DNA from: JALQXV01 sp964540445
Lineage (GTDB): Bacteria; Patescibacteriota; Saccharimonadia; Saccharimonadales; 2-12-FULL-41-12
NCBI GenBank assembly: GCA_964540445.1
Contig: CAZIMF010000007.1
Span: forward strand, 1 to 32,103
DNA: 32,103 bases
Direction: 5' to 3'
Of the stretch, positions 23,265-31,165 are shown one piece after another. Both the position numbers and the translations under genes were made by a program. The stretch's first letter is position 1, and every line of letters starts with the position of its first letter. A model generated the notes under the pieces. The model saw only the letters and a list, made by a program, of their open reading frames with translations. It did no database searches and was not told the DNA's origin.

Positions 23265-24050
23265 TTACTTAGTCGGTAGTATTGGCTGGGCTTTAATACG
23301 ACCAAGTGCCTGTTTAATTGCTTTTGGGGCATTGAATACTGCGCAAATAGCCTGAAAAGCTTCAATGTCAGCTAAACGTATTTTGTCATCCTCGACTACT
23401 TCGTCGGCACTTTCGAACGGCAAGCTCATTCTATCCATATTTGTGCCATTAATGATGACTGCGTGTCTATAGCTCCAATACCCATCTCCACAAAAGGTAT
23501 AGGTTCGCTCCGTGGCAACTTTAAACAGCGCTTCGTCACCTGTCGGCCAATCAAGTAACATCTGTTCCGTATGTTCAGGGGTAGCTTCAGCCTTCGCGTG
23601 TAGTGTAAGTCGGGCCATATCGATAATAGCCAAACGAGTAGGCCCCATAACTACCTCATTAAGATAAAACGTTGCTCTGGAGACTGGCCCATCCTCCTCA
23701 TCACCTACTATAGTATCCTGATATGGAATCTCGAATCCTTCATCATCATCTTCGTCGTCATCGTTAAAATCAAATGGGAAGCTCTCGTCGTCGTCATCTT
23801 CCTCTTCTTCAGCATCAACACTGGCTGCAAGCTCAACCCGAAGATTCTTGCCCTTATATCGACCCCTCCTAAAGATATTAATCATGTCCTCTTCAGCAAC
23901 GGCATCCACTCGCCAATCCTCAGTGCCAGTCCCTTGTGTCCACACAAAATTAACCAGAGGCCATATGACTTCATTGGCTAGTTTTTCAGGATTATATGAT
24001 GCTCTCGGATCAATTACATTACCCGACGTTTCATTAAAATCAACAGACAC
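23265..24050 (-). CDS. Hypothetical acidic 261-residue protein
   Basis: Not recognised. Its hallmark is a very acidic stretch at about residues 76-110, with runs of Glu/Asp (EEEEDDDDESF, DDDEDDDEG) separated by Phe/Pro. Before it is a basic patch (RRGRYKGKNLR), after it a mixed alpha/beta domain with several Trp and Tyr. Such Asp/Glu tracts are common in nucleic-acid mimics or in proteins binding basic partners; that is only a possibility here. The start is a GTG with an AAGGA ribosome binding site about 8 nt upstream, and a promoter CGGACA-17-TACAAT lies further upstream. It is downstream of glyS but probably transcribed on its own. Confidence 0.65.
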   Translation of the reverse strand: MSVDFNETSGNVIDPRASYNPEKLANEVIWPLVNFVWTQGTGTEDWRVDAVAEEDMINIFRRGRYKGKNLRVELAASVDAEEEEDDDDESFPFDFNDDDEDDDEGFEIPYQDTIVGDEEDGPVSRATFYLNEVVMGPTRLAIIDMARLTLHAKAEATPEHTEQMLLDWPTGDEALFKVATERTYTFCGDGYWSYRHAVIINGTNMDRMSLPFESADEVVEDDKIRLADIEAFQAICAVFNAPKAIKQALGRIKAQPILPTK

Positions 24051-24080
24051 GTACTTGGTCCTTGCTACACATTTGTATGT

Positions 24081-24109
24081 ATTGTATAACCAATTTTTGA
24101 TTTTGTCCG
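24081..24109 (-). promoter_or_regulatory. Promoter for the acidic gene at 23265-24050
   Basis: Minus-strand CGGACA (24109-24104), a 17-nt spacer, TACAAT (24086-24081). Predicted leader about 24 nt. Confidence 0.5.
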
Positions 24110-24142
24110 TTATAGTATCTACTACATTACTTACATGCGCCG

Positions 24143-25492
24143 CTAGTTGGCTAACTTTGAGATTAGATTGGCGCGGTTGCAGCGCTCCTGGTTGGTGGTG
24201 TCGCGGTCGCGAACAGTTACCGTATCGTCTTCGAGGGTCTGGAAGTCAATTACAACGCAGTATGGTGTACCGATTTCATCTTGGCGCCGATAGCGCTTAC
24301 CGATATTGCCATTGTCATCCCACATAACATTGCCAAACTCTTTTTTTAGAGTCTCATAGACTTCCCGAGCCTTTTCAACCAGTTCTGGTTTATTTTTGAG
24401 AAGTGGCGATACAGCAACGCGGTATGGAGCAAGATGTGACGCCAATTTTAGTACCACGCGGGTTTCGCCGTTTATTTCTTCTTCGTGGTAGGCATTAGTC
24501 ATCACGGTAAGGAACATACGACCAACACCAACTGAAGACTCAATTACGTACGGCGTAAATTTTTCACGGCTTTGATCATCAAAATACTGCAAGTCTTTAC
24601 CGCTAACCCGAATATGATTATTTAAATCAAAATCAGTACGGTTATGCGTCCCCCACAACTCTTTATAGCCCTGAGGAAATTTAAAATAAATATCGTGGGC
24701 AGCTGATGCATAATGTGCTTTTTCGTCATCGCCATGTTCATGCCACTGCAGTTTTTCTTCGGTGATACCAAGCCGATTGCTTAAGAAATTCCAGGCAAAT
24801 TGGCGCCAGTTTTCATATGTCTTATTTTGTTCTTCAGGACGGATGAAGTATTGCATCTCCATTTGCTCAAGTTCACGGACTCGAAAAATAAAATCTCGGG
24901 GGCTAATTTCGTTGCGGAAGGCCTTGCCGATTTGAGCTATACCAAATGGCAGTTTAGCGCGCATGGTTTCACGGACGTTTTCGTAGTTAGTAAACATTGG
25001 ACCGGCAGTTTCGGGCCGAAGATATGCCAGGCTGTCACTATCTTCAAGCGGACCAACCCAGGTTTTCATCATCATATTAAAATTACGCGGTTCGGTCAGC
25101 TCTTTTTTGCCACAGGTTGGGCAGGCTGTATCTTTGAGCAGCTTGGCCAGTTCTGTAAGATCAGTTGAGTCTGTGTTGGCTAAATGATCGGCGCGGTGCC
25201 GGGAGCCACAGTTTTTACAGTCAACCAGCGGGTCGTTAAAACCAGCAACGTGACCACTAGCTTCCCACAGTTTTGGGTTCTGAATAATAGCACTGTCGAG
25301 GCCAAAAATGTTGTCATGATCGTGCACCATGGCTTTCCACCACTCTTGCTTGATATTGTTGACTAGCTCAACCCCAAGTGGGCCATAATCCCAAAAACCG
25401 GCCAGACCGCCGTAAATTTCGGATGCCTGAAATACAAAGCCACGACGCTTACATAGGCTGACAATATCTTCCATCGAAACCTCTTTGCTCAT
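24143..25492 (-). CDS. glyS: Glycyl-tRNA synthetase (single-chain, alpha2 type)
   Basis: A 449-residue class II aminoacyl-tRNA synthetase that charges tRNA-Gly. The N-terminus has GGLAGFWDYGPLG (28-40). A zinc-binding-like Cys4 set (Cys92, Cys95, Cys124, Cys127) follows. Motif 2 is FRNEISPRDFIFRVRELEQM (192-211), motif 3 is ESSVGVGRMF near residue 315, and a short anticodon-binding domain ends the protein. This is the eukaryote/Gram-positive type rather than the alpha2-beta2 GlyQS type. The start directly follows a TATAAT box by 8 nt, so a leaderless message is predicted. recO lies upstream on the same strand with a 157-nt gap. Confidence 0.95.
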   Translation of the reverse strand: MSKEVSMEDIVSLCKRRGFVFQASEIYGGLAGFWDYGPLGVELVNNIKQEWWKAMVHDHDNIFGLDSAIIQNPKLWEASGHVAGFNDPLVDCKNCGSRHRADHLANTDSTDLTELAKLLKDTACPTCGKKELTEPRNFNMMMKTWVGPLEDSDSLAYLRPETAGPMFTNYENVRETMRAKLPFGIAQIGKAFRNEISPRDFIFRVRELEQMEMQYFIRPEEQNKTYENWRQFAWNFLSNRLGITEEKLQWHEHGDDEKAHYASAAHDIYFKFPQGYKELWGTHNRTDFDLNNHIRVSGKDLQYFDDQSREKFTPYVIESSVGVGRMFLTVMTNAYHEEEINGETRVVLKLASHLAPYRVAVSPLLKNKPELVEKAREVYETLKKEFGNVMWDDNGNIGKRYRRQDEIGTPYCVVIDFQTLEDDTVTVRDRDTTNQERCNRANLISKLAN

Positions 25493-25500
25493 AATGGGTC

Positions 25501-25529
25501 ATTATAAACAGTTACGCCTCCGTTGTCAC
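25501..25529 (-). promoter_or_regulatory. Sigma-70-type promoter for glyS, leaderless
   Basis: GTGACA (25529-25524), a 17-nt spacer and TATAAT (25506-25501), then 8 nt to the ATG. Confidence 0.7.
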
Positions 25530-25582
25530 CTACATGGCGAGCTGCCCGTTACTCTTGTACTATATTTGTCTATCATTAAAAT

Positions 25583-25606
25583 TTAATGAAACGCAACTAT
25601 AGTACT
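25583..25606 (-). repeat. 24-bp repeat, copy 2 (downstream of recO)
   Basis: Exact inverted copy of 7607-7630, beginning 44 nt after the recO stop on the recO coding strand. In this copy its last bases run into a 15-nt palindrome (CATTAAATTTTAATG). Flanks of the two copies show no further similarity. Confidence 0.85.
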
Positions 25607-25649
25607 TATGTATGGACTATAGCTCGTGGCATCAGTGCCTTGATTGGGC

Positions 25650-26324
25650 CTACAGCTCGGTGGCGTTGGATCGCAGTAACGTTTGGGTTAGTTGCTGTAG
25701 CCGGTCTTCGCTGCCGAGTTCCTTTTGCAGTTTTGGCGGTTTTGGCTGGGTAACACAAAGTCGCAATACCTTTAGATCGTTCTGGCTAAATAAGCCACCG
25801 GCACTGGGCTTAAACTGCTGTTGATCGTAATCAAATTCAAATTTTTCGGCCGTACTGCCCATATCAAGCTGGAGGTTTGGTTCGCTGCCAGAAATATGGA
25901 GTACCCGCATATTAAACCAAGCGTCAACCAGGCGTACATCGTAGCTAGAATCGTTCATCGAGCTCAACGATGTCAACAATGTCTCGTAGTAATCTTGGCC
26001 AGTGTTATCATCGGCAATTGAATAGATTACTTTTAAATGAGCGAAGGCCCGTTGCATGCGGCGGATGTCTTTGCTAAGTTCGCCAAAATGCTGCCTAAGC
26101 CGAGCTGACGTCAGCGCCATAATAGTCGACCGGCCTTCGACAAAACTAACTTCAGACTCGCTTAGTAACTCGATGCCTCCGGCCAATCGGCTTTTTTCGC
26201 TGCGAACACCTTTAGCAAGTACCGAGACTTTGCCCCGTTGCTGACAGAGCAATGTCAAAATTCGGTCCCGTTCTCCGTACTCAACCCTAGATAAAACAAT
26301 CGCTCTGTCTTTATATTGTTTCAT
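25650..26324 (-). CDS. recO: DNA repair protein RecO
   Basis: RecO anneals single strands and, with RecR, loads RecA on SSB-coated gaps. This 224-residue protein has the typical N-terminal OB fold (DRAIVLSRVEYGERDRILTL, about 5-24, then GKVSVLAKGVRSEKSRLAGG), an LXX helical middle and a Leu-rich C-terminus. No CxxC zinc motif is seen. The ATG at 26324 overlaps the end of the receiver-like gene by 14 nt; a GTG at 26339 would overlap by 29 nt. It ends a three-gene coupled set: kinase-like, receiver-like, recO. Confidence 0.9.
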   Translation of the reverse strand: MKQYKDRAIVLSRVEYGERDRILTLLCQQRGKVSVLAKGVRSEKSRLAGGIELLSESEVSFVEGRSTIMALTSARLRQHFGELSKDIRRMQRAFAHLKVIYSIADDNTGQDYYETLLTSLSSMNDSSYDVRLVDAWFNMRVLHISGSEPNLQLDMGSTAEKFEFDYDQQQFKPSAGGLFSQNDLKVLRLCVTQPKPPKLQKELGSEDRLQQLTQTLLRSNATEL

Positions 26325-26700
26325 GGCTAGCAACAACACTGCGTATGGCGGCCGAAAGCACCGCTAGGCCTGCCGTCGGCTTATACAAATATTCAACTAC
26401 ACCGTACTTTTGCCAATCGGCCACCGATAAGCCTGTATCCGCTTGCGGGATGTGACTATACACAACAATCGGTACCCCTAACCAGTCGGCGTATGAGCGA
26501 AACTCCTGCAAAAACTCAATACCATTATGTTCGGGCATGGCTAATTCCAGCACTACAACGTCGGGCCTGGCATTGTCTGCCTGGATAATTCCGTCCTGAG
26601 CAGTTAACGCCATGGTAGCCTTAAAATTATTTTGGATAAGATGTTGTTTGAGGGTCCGGGCAAGTGTCTGGTCGGGTTCAACAATTAAAATGTAGGTCAT
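26311..26700 (-). CDS. Receiver-like protein with Glu at the phospho-acceptor site
   Basis: A 129-residue stand-alone CheY-like fold. The backbone is clear: ILIVEPDQTLARTL (4-17), VVVLELAMPEHNGIEFL (48-64), PIVVYSH (77-83) and YLYKPTAGL (105-113). The acidic pocket, usually Asp-Asp, is Glu8-Pro9-Asp10. The phospho-acceptor Asp is Glu52 (LEL in place of LDL), while the switch Ser82 and Lys107 remain. Glu at this site often mimics the phosphorylated state, so it may act as a constitutive or phosphorylation-independent adaptor. It overlaps the kinase-like gene by 4 nt (ATGA) upstream and recO by 14 nt downstream. Confidence 0.85.
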   Translation of the reverse strand: MTYILIVEPDQTLARTLKQHLIQNNFKATMALTAQDGIIQADNARPDVVVLELAMPEHNGIEFLQEFRSYADWLGVPIVVYSHIPQADTGLSVADWQKYGVVEYLYKPTAGLAVLSAAIRSVVASHETI

Positions 26701-27413
26701 ACTAATGAAAGTTGTTCGCTCAAAGGTAATTCAGTGGCAAATCCAGATAATGCGCCCATTCGTTTGACTGATAATGCCCCGCCGATTGCGCTGCACAGAC
26801 TATCGGCAATTGCCAGTGAAATATGTGCACTGTTGTTTAATCGAGCCAAGGGCATGTGGGCCTTCCCTTGCAGCAGCAAAGCCTGCCGTAAATCCGAGGG
26901 AGAAATTTCGGTTTTACTAAATACACCGATAGCTATTGCACCTTTTTTTGTTTTGTAGCTGCGGAGTGTCAGTTCGGTAGGCTGGTCAGCCTTAGGGTTT
27001 AACCCGATTATTGTACTGCCAAAGACGTTTAAAATAGAGGTAAGTGCCCAGCGATGGGTCATTATTGGTTCATGAGCCCGATTATCGATGGTGAATGAGA
27101 TATTTCGAGTCACAGATTGAGTACGTAACTGATGATGCACGTCGTACAGTACCGAGCCGGTACTTTCAGGGGATAAATCAAGTGCTAGCTGGCCGTACTC
27201 AGACTGTGCACTCAATAAGTAATTATCGATTAACCGGAGTGCTTGCTCTGCTGCCTGCTTAATTGATTCAAGTTCGTTGACGTCACCCAGTTCGGCCTGG
27301 CGGGCAATACGAATCAATGGCTGTTTAAGTTCGTATGTGAGCGAACGTAGCGAGGTATCCTGATCCGTCGACTGCCGGAACTGCTGGATAGTATCGTTAC
27401 TCAAAACATGCAC
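26697..27413 (-). CDS. Degenerate histidine-kinase-like protein (pseudokinase)
   Basis: A 238-residue soluble protein that follows the histidine kinase layout without its active residues. The helical dimerisation domain has LTYELKQPLIRI (25-36), where the phospho-accepting His of the usual SHELKTPL is Tyr27. Later LLSAQSEYGQLAL and the C-terminal IGGALSVKRMGALSGFATEL (210-229) match kinase ends. The N-box has Asn129 but Ser133 where the second Asn should be. The DxGxG motif is absent (VFSKTEI, 164-170) and GLGL reads HISL (197-200). The start is a GTG at 27413; a TTG at 27404 with GAGGTG 6 nt upstream is an alternative. An extended -10 box lies 23 nt before it. Confidence 0.75.
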   Translation of the reverse strand: MHVLSNDTIQQFRQSTDQDTSLRSLTYELKQPLIRIARQAELGDVNELESIKQAAEQALRLIDNYLLSAQSEYGQLALDLSPESTGSVLYDVHHQLRTQSVTRNISFTIDNRAHEPIMTHRWALTSILNVFGSTIIGLNPKADQPTELTLRSYKTKKGAIAIGVFSKTEISPSDLRQALLLQGKAHMPLARLNNSAHISLAIADSLCSAIGGALSVKRMGALSGFATELPLSEQLSLV

Positions 27414-27436
27414 CTCATTTGCCTAATGTTGAGCTG

Positions 27437-27445
27437 ATTATAACA
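27437..27445 (-). promoter_or_regulatory. Extended -10 promoter for the kinase-like/receiver/recO set
   Basis: TGT plus TATAAT (27442-27437); predicted leader about 17 nt with a GAGGTG ribosome binding site. No clear -35. Confidence 0.55.
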
Positions 27446-27508
27446 CGTCTCACAACCATATAATGATGTGTTATTTAAGTCCTGAAAACAAAATTTTGAG
27501 GCGTTAAC

Positions 27509-28168
27509 CTATGGGTTAAATTCAAAGTTGGGCAGGATAATATTGTTGAAATCAGCGATATGATCAAGTGATTCAGTGGTGATTTTAATTGTTTTATCAC
27601 GCAGCGGCAAAAAGACAGCAGCTCCTTGCTTGTTTTGCGCAATCTGGCCGTCGGCCCGAACGCCAATATTTGTTGGAACTTTAGGCAGTGTATAGGCTTT
27701 TACGGTGAGCTTCCCCTGTTTAACGGTAGCATCTAGCTGGGTAATCATCTGATCGTAAGGTGTACTAATAACATCTACACGCACGACATACGACGGTGAA
27801 CTCGAGATGACTATATCGGGCTGCATAAACATGGATAACGCGTTGGGCTGTTCGCTTACGTAGGCGCTCCATGTTTTTGGATACTTGATCGTAAACGTGC
27901 CGTACTGTACTGCACTTGTGTAGCTTTTAAGGGGTTCTTTTTCTTTTTGAAGAAATTCATTGTCTTTTCTTGTTTCGGCTTGAGCTACGGCTACCGCCGC
28001 GGCCGCGGCTGATTTATCATCTGAATTCTTTTTATAATCTTCGCGCCCCATAAAAGCCCAGGCACCGAAGCCAATTGCACCGCATAATAACAACGTTGCC
28101 ATAATAAGTGGGATGAGTAGTACATTTAGAGCACCACGTTCAGAGCGATTCACATTCATACTGCTCAT
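27509..28168 (-). CDS. Membrane-anchored hypothetical protein
   Basis: A 219-residue protein not recognised by family. After a short polar start comes one hydrophobic segment (about 15-40), containing LLLCG, which could be a lipobox-like site or simply part of an anchor. A charged, Ala-rich linker follows (about 45-75), then an outside beta-rich domain starting near SYTSAVQYGTFTIKYPKTW (about 82-100). That last motif resembles PsbP-like or lipid-binding domains of small surface proteins, but the match is weak. It lies 43 nt after the membrane-anchored methyltransferase, with the start ATG at 28168 or the third-codon-later ATG at 28159. No strong ribosome binding site. Confidence 0.65.
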   Translation of the reverse strand: MSSMNVNRSERGALNVLLIPLIMATLLLCGAIGFGAWAFMGREDYKKNSDDKSAAAAAVAVAQAETRKDNEFLQKEKEPLKSYTSAVQYGTFTIKYPKTWSAYVSEQPNALSMFMQPDIVISSSPSYVVRVDVISTPYDQMITQLDATVKQGKLTVKAYTLPKVPTNIGVRADGQIAQNKQGAAVFLPLRDKTIKITTESLDHIADFNNIILPNFEFNP

Positions 28169-28211
28169 GGTAACGTAAAATGCTTACTGCACGCAAGACC
28201 GGGTAGCATTT

Positions 28212-28691
28212 TCAGTACTGATATAAAAATATACCGTCTTTTGTTTTTACAGCCTTTTTACCGGGTACTTTAAAGGCGAAGCTCGCTAACTTGATTGGCT
28301 TTTTTGTCTCAGTTTTAATTTTACGATCAAGTTGCACCATAAACCGATCAAGCAAGAAAACAAATACACCGTCTGCCTGGCTTAGATCTGCTCTCCAAAA
28401 ATTACTGCATACAATACGAATTTGACGACGATAACGCCAGGTGTATAGCCAAGCAACTAAAGCTAACAAGGGATTTAATTCGTACCCCACTACTTGCAGC
28501 CCCCTCGCTGCAGCTTGTTTGAGCACGCGCCCATCTCCACAGCCTAATTCGTACAGTGTTTGGCCCGGTCTTAAATCAAGTAAATCAAGTGCTGTCTGGG
28601 CTTGTGTTTTACGAGTTGGCAAATAAGGGGCACCAACTAACAATACAAAGGCGAACAATAGGACAAAGGCACTAAAAATCCAAAATAGCAT
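28212..28691 (-). CDS. Membrane-anchored class I SAM methyltransferase
   Basis: A 159-residue protein. Residues 3-23 form a membrane anchor (WIFSAFVLLFAFVLLVGAP), then comes a compact methyltransferase fold: motif I LYELGCGDGRVLKQA (46-60), YELNPLLAL (70-78) and FVFLLDRFMVQLDRKI (109-124). The spacing resembles DOT1-like small methyltransferases found in this group. The substrate is unknown; the anchor suggests a lipid or a membrane protein. It begins 6 nt after the xseB stop, so it is probably cotranscribed with xseA-xseB. Confidence 0.8.
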   Translation of the reverse strand: MLFWIFSAFVLLFAFVLLVGAPYLPTRKTQAQTALDLLDLRPGQTLYELGCGDGRVLKQAAARGLQVVGYELNPLLALVAWLYTWRYRRQIRIVCSNFWRADLSQADGVFVFLLDRFMVQLDRKIKTETKKPIKLASFAFKVPGKKAVKTKDGIFLYQY

Positions 28692-28697
28692 TAGTGG

Positions 28698-28901
28698 CTA
28701 ATCAATCTTTTTTATTTTTATTTCGCTGTTGCTGGCAATCTTGTTCAAATACGTATCCAGCTCATTCAAAACTTTTTGTCCTTCGGCGTGCAACGTAATA
28801 GCTGCATCAATATCTGTGTCAGGGTGTTGCAATTTTATAAGTATTTCGTCCAGGGATTTTTTAAGTTCCTGGTATGACTGGCTGTCATTAGTTTTCTTCA
28901 T
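28698..28901 (-). CDS. xseB: Exodeoxyribonuclease VII small subunit
   Basis: A 67-residue helical protein with the XseB pattern SYQELKKSLDEILIKLQHPD (9-28) and ITLHAEGQKVLNELDTYLNK (35-54). It associates with XseA to form exonuclease VII, which degrades single-stranded DNA to short oligonucleotides. A good ribosome binding site (CAGGAGAT) lies just upstream. It follows xseA by 24 nt. Confidence 0.92.
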   Translation of the reverse strand: MKKTNDSQSYQELKKSLDEILIKLQHPDTDIDAAITLHAEGQKVLNELDTYLNKIASNSEIKIKKID

Positions 28902-28925
28902 AGTGCTATCTCCTGCATCATTTTA

Positions 28926-30065
28926 TTATTCGTTATTAATTATACGAATTTGCTTTTTTCTATCTGTAAACTGTAAGCTGAACACGTCTGATGGGCTTGC
29001 ATCGAGCTGACGCCAGCTTGTAATAAGCTGCTCTGATATATCTCGAATTAGCGCATACCCATGCTGCAGGGGGGCCAGCGGATCAAGTGCTTTTAGCAGT
29101 GCGGTCGCATGCACAATGTGCTGCTGGCTCGCGTTGAGTACTGAGTTGAGAGCTCCGTTCAATTCCTGAGTTTGATTCTCAATATAGACCTGTTCATGTT
29201 TAATAATCTGCTGCAATTCACCATCAAGCTGCTTACGGACAGTGCCGACAATAGCAAGCTCGCTCACAATGCTTGGCACGAGTAGCTCAGCTGCATTACT
29301 TGGTGTGCTAGCCCGCATATCGGCAGCCAACTCAGCCAAGCTTGTGTCGTTTTCGTGGCCGATTGCTACAAGGGTTGGGATACGACTGGCGGCCACGGCA
29401 CGGACTACCGACTCTTCGCTAAACGCAGCTAGGTCATCGGCGCTGCCCCCACCTCTGATAATTACTAAAACTTCCGGAGGATTACTCATCGTATTAAATT
29501 TTTGAATTGCAGCTACGATTGCTGCCGGCGCCTGTGCGCCCTGCACCAATGTATCGACTAGCTCAATTATCAGGCTTGGCCAGCGGGCAGTCATAATTTT
29601 TCTAAAGTCGGTGATTGCGGCTGACTCGGCAGACGTGACCAAACCAATTCGCTGTGGTGGATACGGCAATGCTCGTTTGCGTTCCGGCGCGAACACACCT
29701 TCTGTCTCGAGTTTTTTAAACAGCAAGTCCTGGGCTTTGCGAATCGAACCTTCTCCTACTGCCCGTATGCTGTCGAAGTTAATACTAAATCCAAAGTTAT
29801 TATGCAACCTCGGACGTCCAATTACCTCGCATGTAATTCCATCTTCCAGCGGGCCTGGTAAATTATAAATCGTACCAAAAAACTTAACGCTGGAATACTC
29901 ATCTTTTAAATCAAAGTAGACCCACTTTCCCTTACTGACGCGTAGATTGGAAAGCTCACCGACAACTGCTATCTGCGGATACATCATTTCGAGCGACTGA
30001 TTAAAGATCGCCACAAACTCGCTAACCGTAAAACTAGGGCTCTGGCCAATCAGCTGCTCGTTCAT
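28926..30065 (-). CDS. xseA: Exodeoxyribonuclease VII large subunit
   Basis: A 379-residue nuclease subunit. The N-terminal OB fold (about 10-100, with FTVSEFVAIFNQSLE and GKWVYFDLKDE) binds single-stranded DNA. The catalytic part has RIGLVTSAESAAITDF (about 138-153), VIIRGGGSADDLAAFSEE (about 203-220) and AIGHENDTSLAELAADMRAS (about 235-254), followed by a long coiled region. It is somewhat shorter than E. coli XseA. The start overlaps the flippase-like gene stop by 4 nt (ATGA), so translation is coupled. Confidence 0.95.
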   Translation of the reverse strand: MNEQLIGQSPSFTVSEFVAIFNQSLEMMYPQIAVVGELSNLRVSKGKWVYFDLKDEYSSVKFFGTIYNLPGPLEDGITCEVIGRPRLHNNFGFSINFDSIRAVGEGSIRKAQDLLFKKLETEGVFAPERKRALPYPPQRIGLVTSAESAAITDFRKIMTARWPSLIIELVDTLVQGAQAPAAIVAAIQKFNTMSNPPEVLVIIRGGGSADDLAAFSEESVVRAVAASRIPTLVAIGHENDTSLAELAADMRASTPSNAAELLVPSIVSELAIVGTVRKQLDGELQQIIKHEQVYIENQTQELNGALNSVLNASQQHIVHATALLKALDPLAPLQHGYALIRDISEQLITSWRQLDASPSDVFSLQFTDRKKQIRIINNE

Positions 30066-31117
30066 ATGAGTGGTTTGTCTTTTTTAGTAATAACTTTATG
30101 GTAGAGATAGTAACCGGGCGGTAACTGCACAGCGCTGCTGAGCACTCGATACATAACTGTTATCGGCAAGCTGGTTGACGGTGGCACACCAACGGTTGCC
30201 AGCACGGCAGTCATAAGTCCTTCGTACACGCCAACCCCGCCAGGCATGACCGAAATCAACCCGGCAAAGTTAGCAATTGCATATGCCAATATAATTGCAC
30301 CAACATTCACATACTCGCCAAAAGCTACGTACACCGTGTAGATTGTAGCTATTTCGGTAACGCTGGAGAAAAACGCATAAACCAACGGCATTTTTAGCTT
30401 TTTGTAATTTTTTTGTAAAATTTTGTAATTCTGGTGGAATTCAAGAAATAATTGCCGAACCGCTGCAATGTTAATTGTTTCAGGATGTTTTGGCCGCACC
30501 AGCTGGATAATCTTATTGAGCACTTTGGTCAGGAACGTAAAAAAAGTATCAATCCGGCTTTTACTGCCTACGATATAAATAACCATTAAAGTACCAGCTA
30601 CCAGCAAGGTACTAAGCGAGCTGGCTACCAGAATCGTTAGGTTGCTTGCTTTTCCGTTGACTGCTAGCAGAAATACGCCAAAGAGTAGTAGCACCTGAAA
30701 CGACATAAAAATTGTTACAAAGCGCATGGTTTGAACTACAGCGGCCTGAGCAGCGGTAGCCCCTAGTTGCTTCATTCTCAGACCGAAATATGAAAAACCG
30801 GACACCCCTGCGCTTGGGAACACGTGGTTTACAAAATTAAGTTCTACCGACGCCCGGTAGAGTGGTTTATAGCCCATTTTAACACCTAAAATATCAAACA
30901 ACCCCTGATACATTTTGGTGTACGTATGGTAGTTAAGCAGCTGCCACACTATGATAAGCAGTAAAACCGAGGCGTTTACTCTACCAAGGTTTGAAATTGT
31001 CTCAAGAATTTGATCACGCAGCAGGAAAACAAGCAATAGTAGAGCAACTAACGTTCCCCACGTTAGAATTTGCCGCCACCGATTACTCTGTTTAGCCTTC
31101 CCCGCTTCTGCAGTCAT
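30062..31117 (-). CDS. Flippase-like polytopic membrane protein (UPF0104/LPG synthase TM family)
   Basis: A 351-residue integral membrane protein with about seven or eight hydrophobic segments and the family motif SVMPGGVGVYEGLM near residue 292, plus NFVNHVFPSAGVSGFSYFG (about 93-111). Members are annotated as lysylphosphatidylglycerol synthetase/flippase-like; with no catalytic synthase domain fused, a role moving lipids or isoprenoid-linked sugars across the membrane is more likely. The start lies 9 nt after a TATACT box on a divergent promoter shared with the Trm11-like gene. xseA, xseB and the methyltransferase follow. Confidence 0.85.
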   Translation of the reverse strand: MTAEAGKAKQSNRWRQILTWGTLVALLLLVFLLRDQILETISNLGRVNASVLLLIIVWQLLNYHTYTKMYQGLFDILGVKMGYKPLYRASVELNFVNHVFPSAGVSGFSYFGLRMKQLGATAAQAAVVQTMRFVTIFMSFQVLLLFGVFLLAVNGKASNLTILVASSLSTLLVAGTLMVIYIVGSKSRIDTFFTFLTKVLNKIIQLVRPKHPETINIAAVRQLFLEFHQNYKILQKNYKKLKMPLVYAFFSSVTEIATIYTVYVAFGEYVNVGAIILAYAIANFAGLISVMPGGVGVYEGLMTAVLATVGVPPSTSLPITVMYRVLSSAVQLPPGYYLYHKVITKKDKPLI

Positions 31118-31126
31118 ATGACTAAT

Positions 31127-31159
31127 AGTATACGCTACTCCAAGAGAACAGCGTATACT
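31127..31159. promoter_or_regulatory. Palindromic divergent promoter, both genes near-leaderless
   Basis: AGTATACGCT (31127-31136) and AGCGTATACT (31150-31159) form a perfect 10-bp inverted repeat with a 13-nt spacer. Each arm contains a TATACT -10 box facing outward: leftward with 9 nt to the flippase-like ATG, rightward with 6 nt to the Trm11-like ATG. The -35 region of each overlaps the other arm, so the two directions should compete or be co-regulated. Confidence 0.65.
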
Positions 31160-31165
31160 GTGAAT

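Noticed and set aside
7607..25606. 24-bp repeats as att sites of an integrated element
   Set aside because: They are inverted rather than direct, and the DNA between them is core housekeeping genes with no integrase or phage gene.
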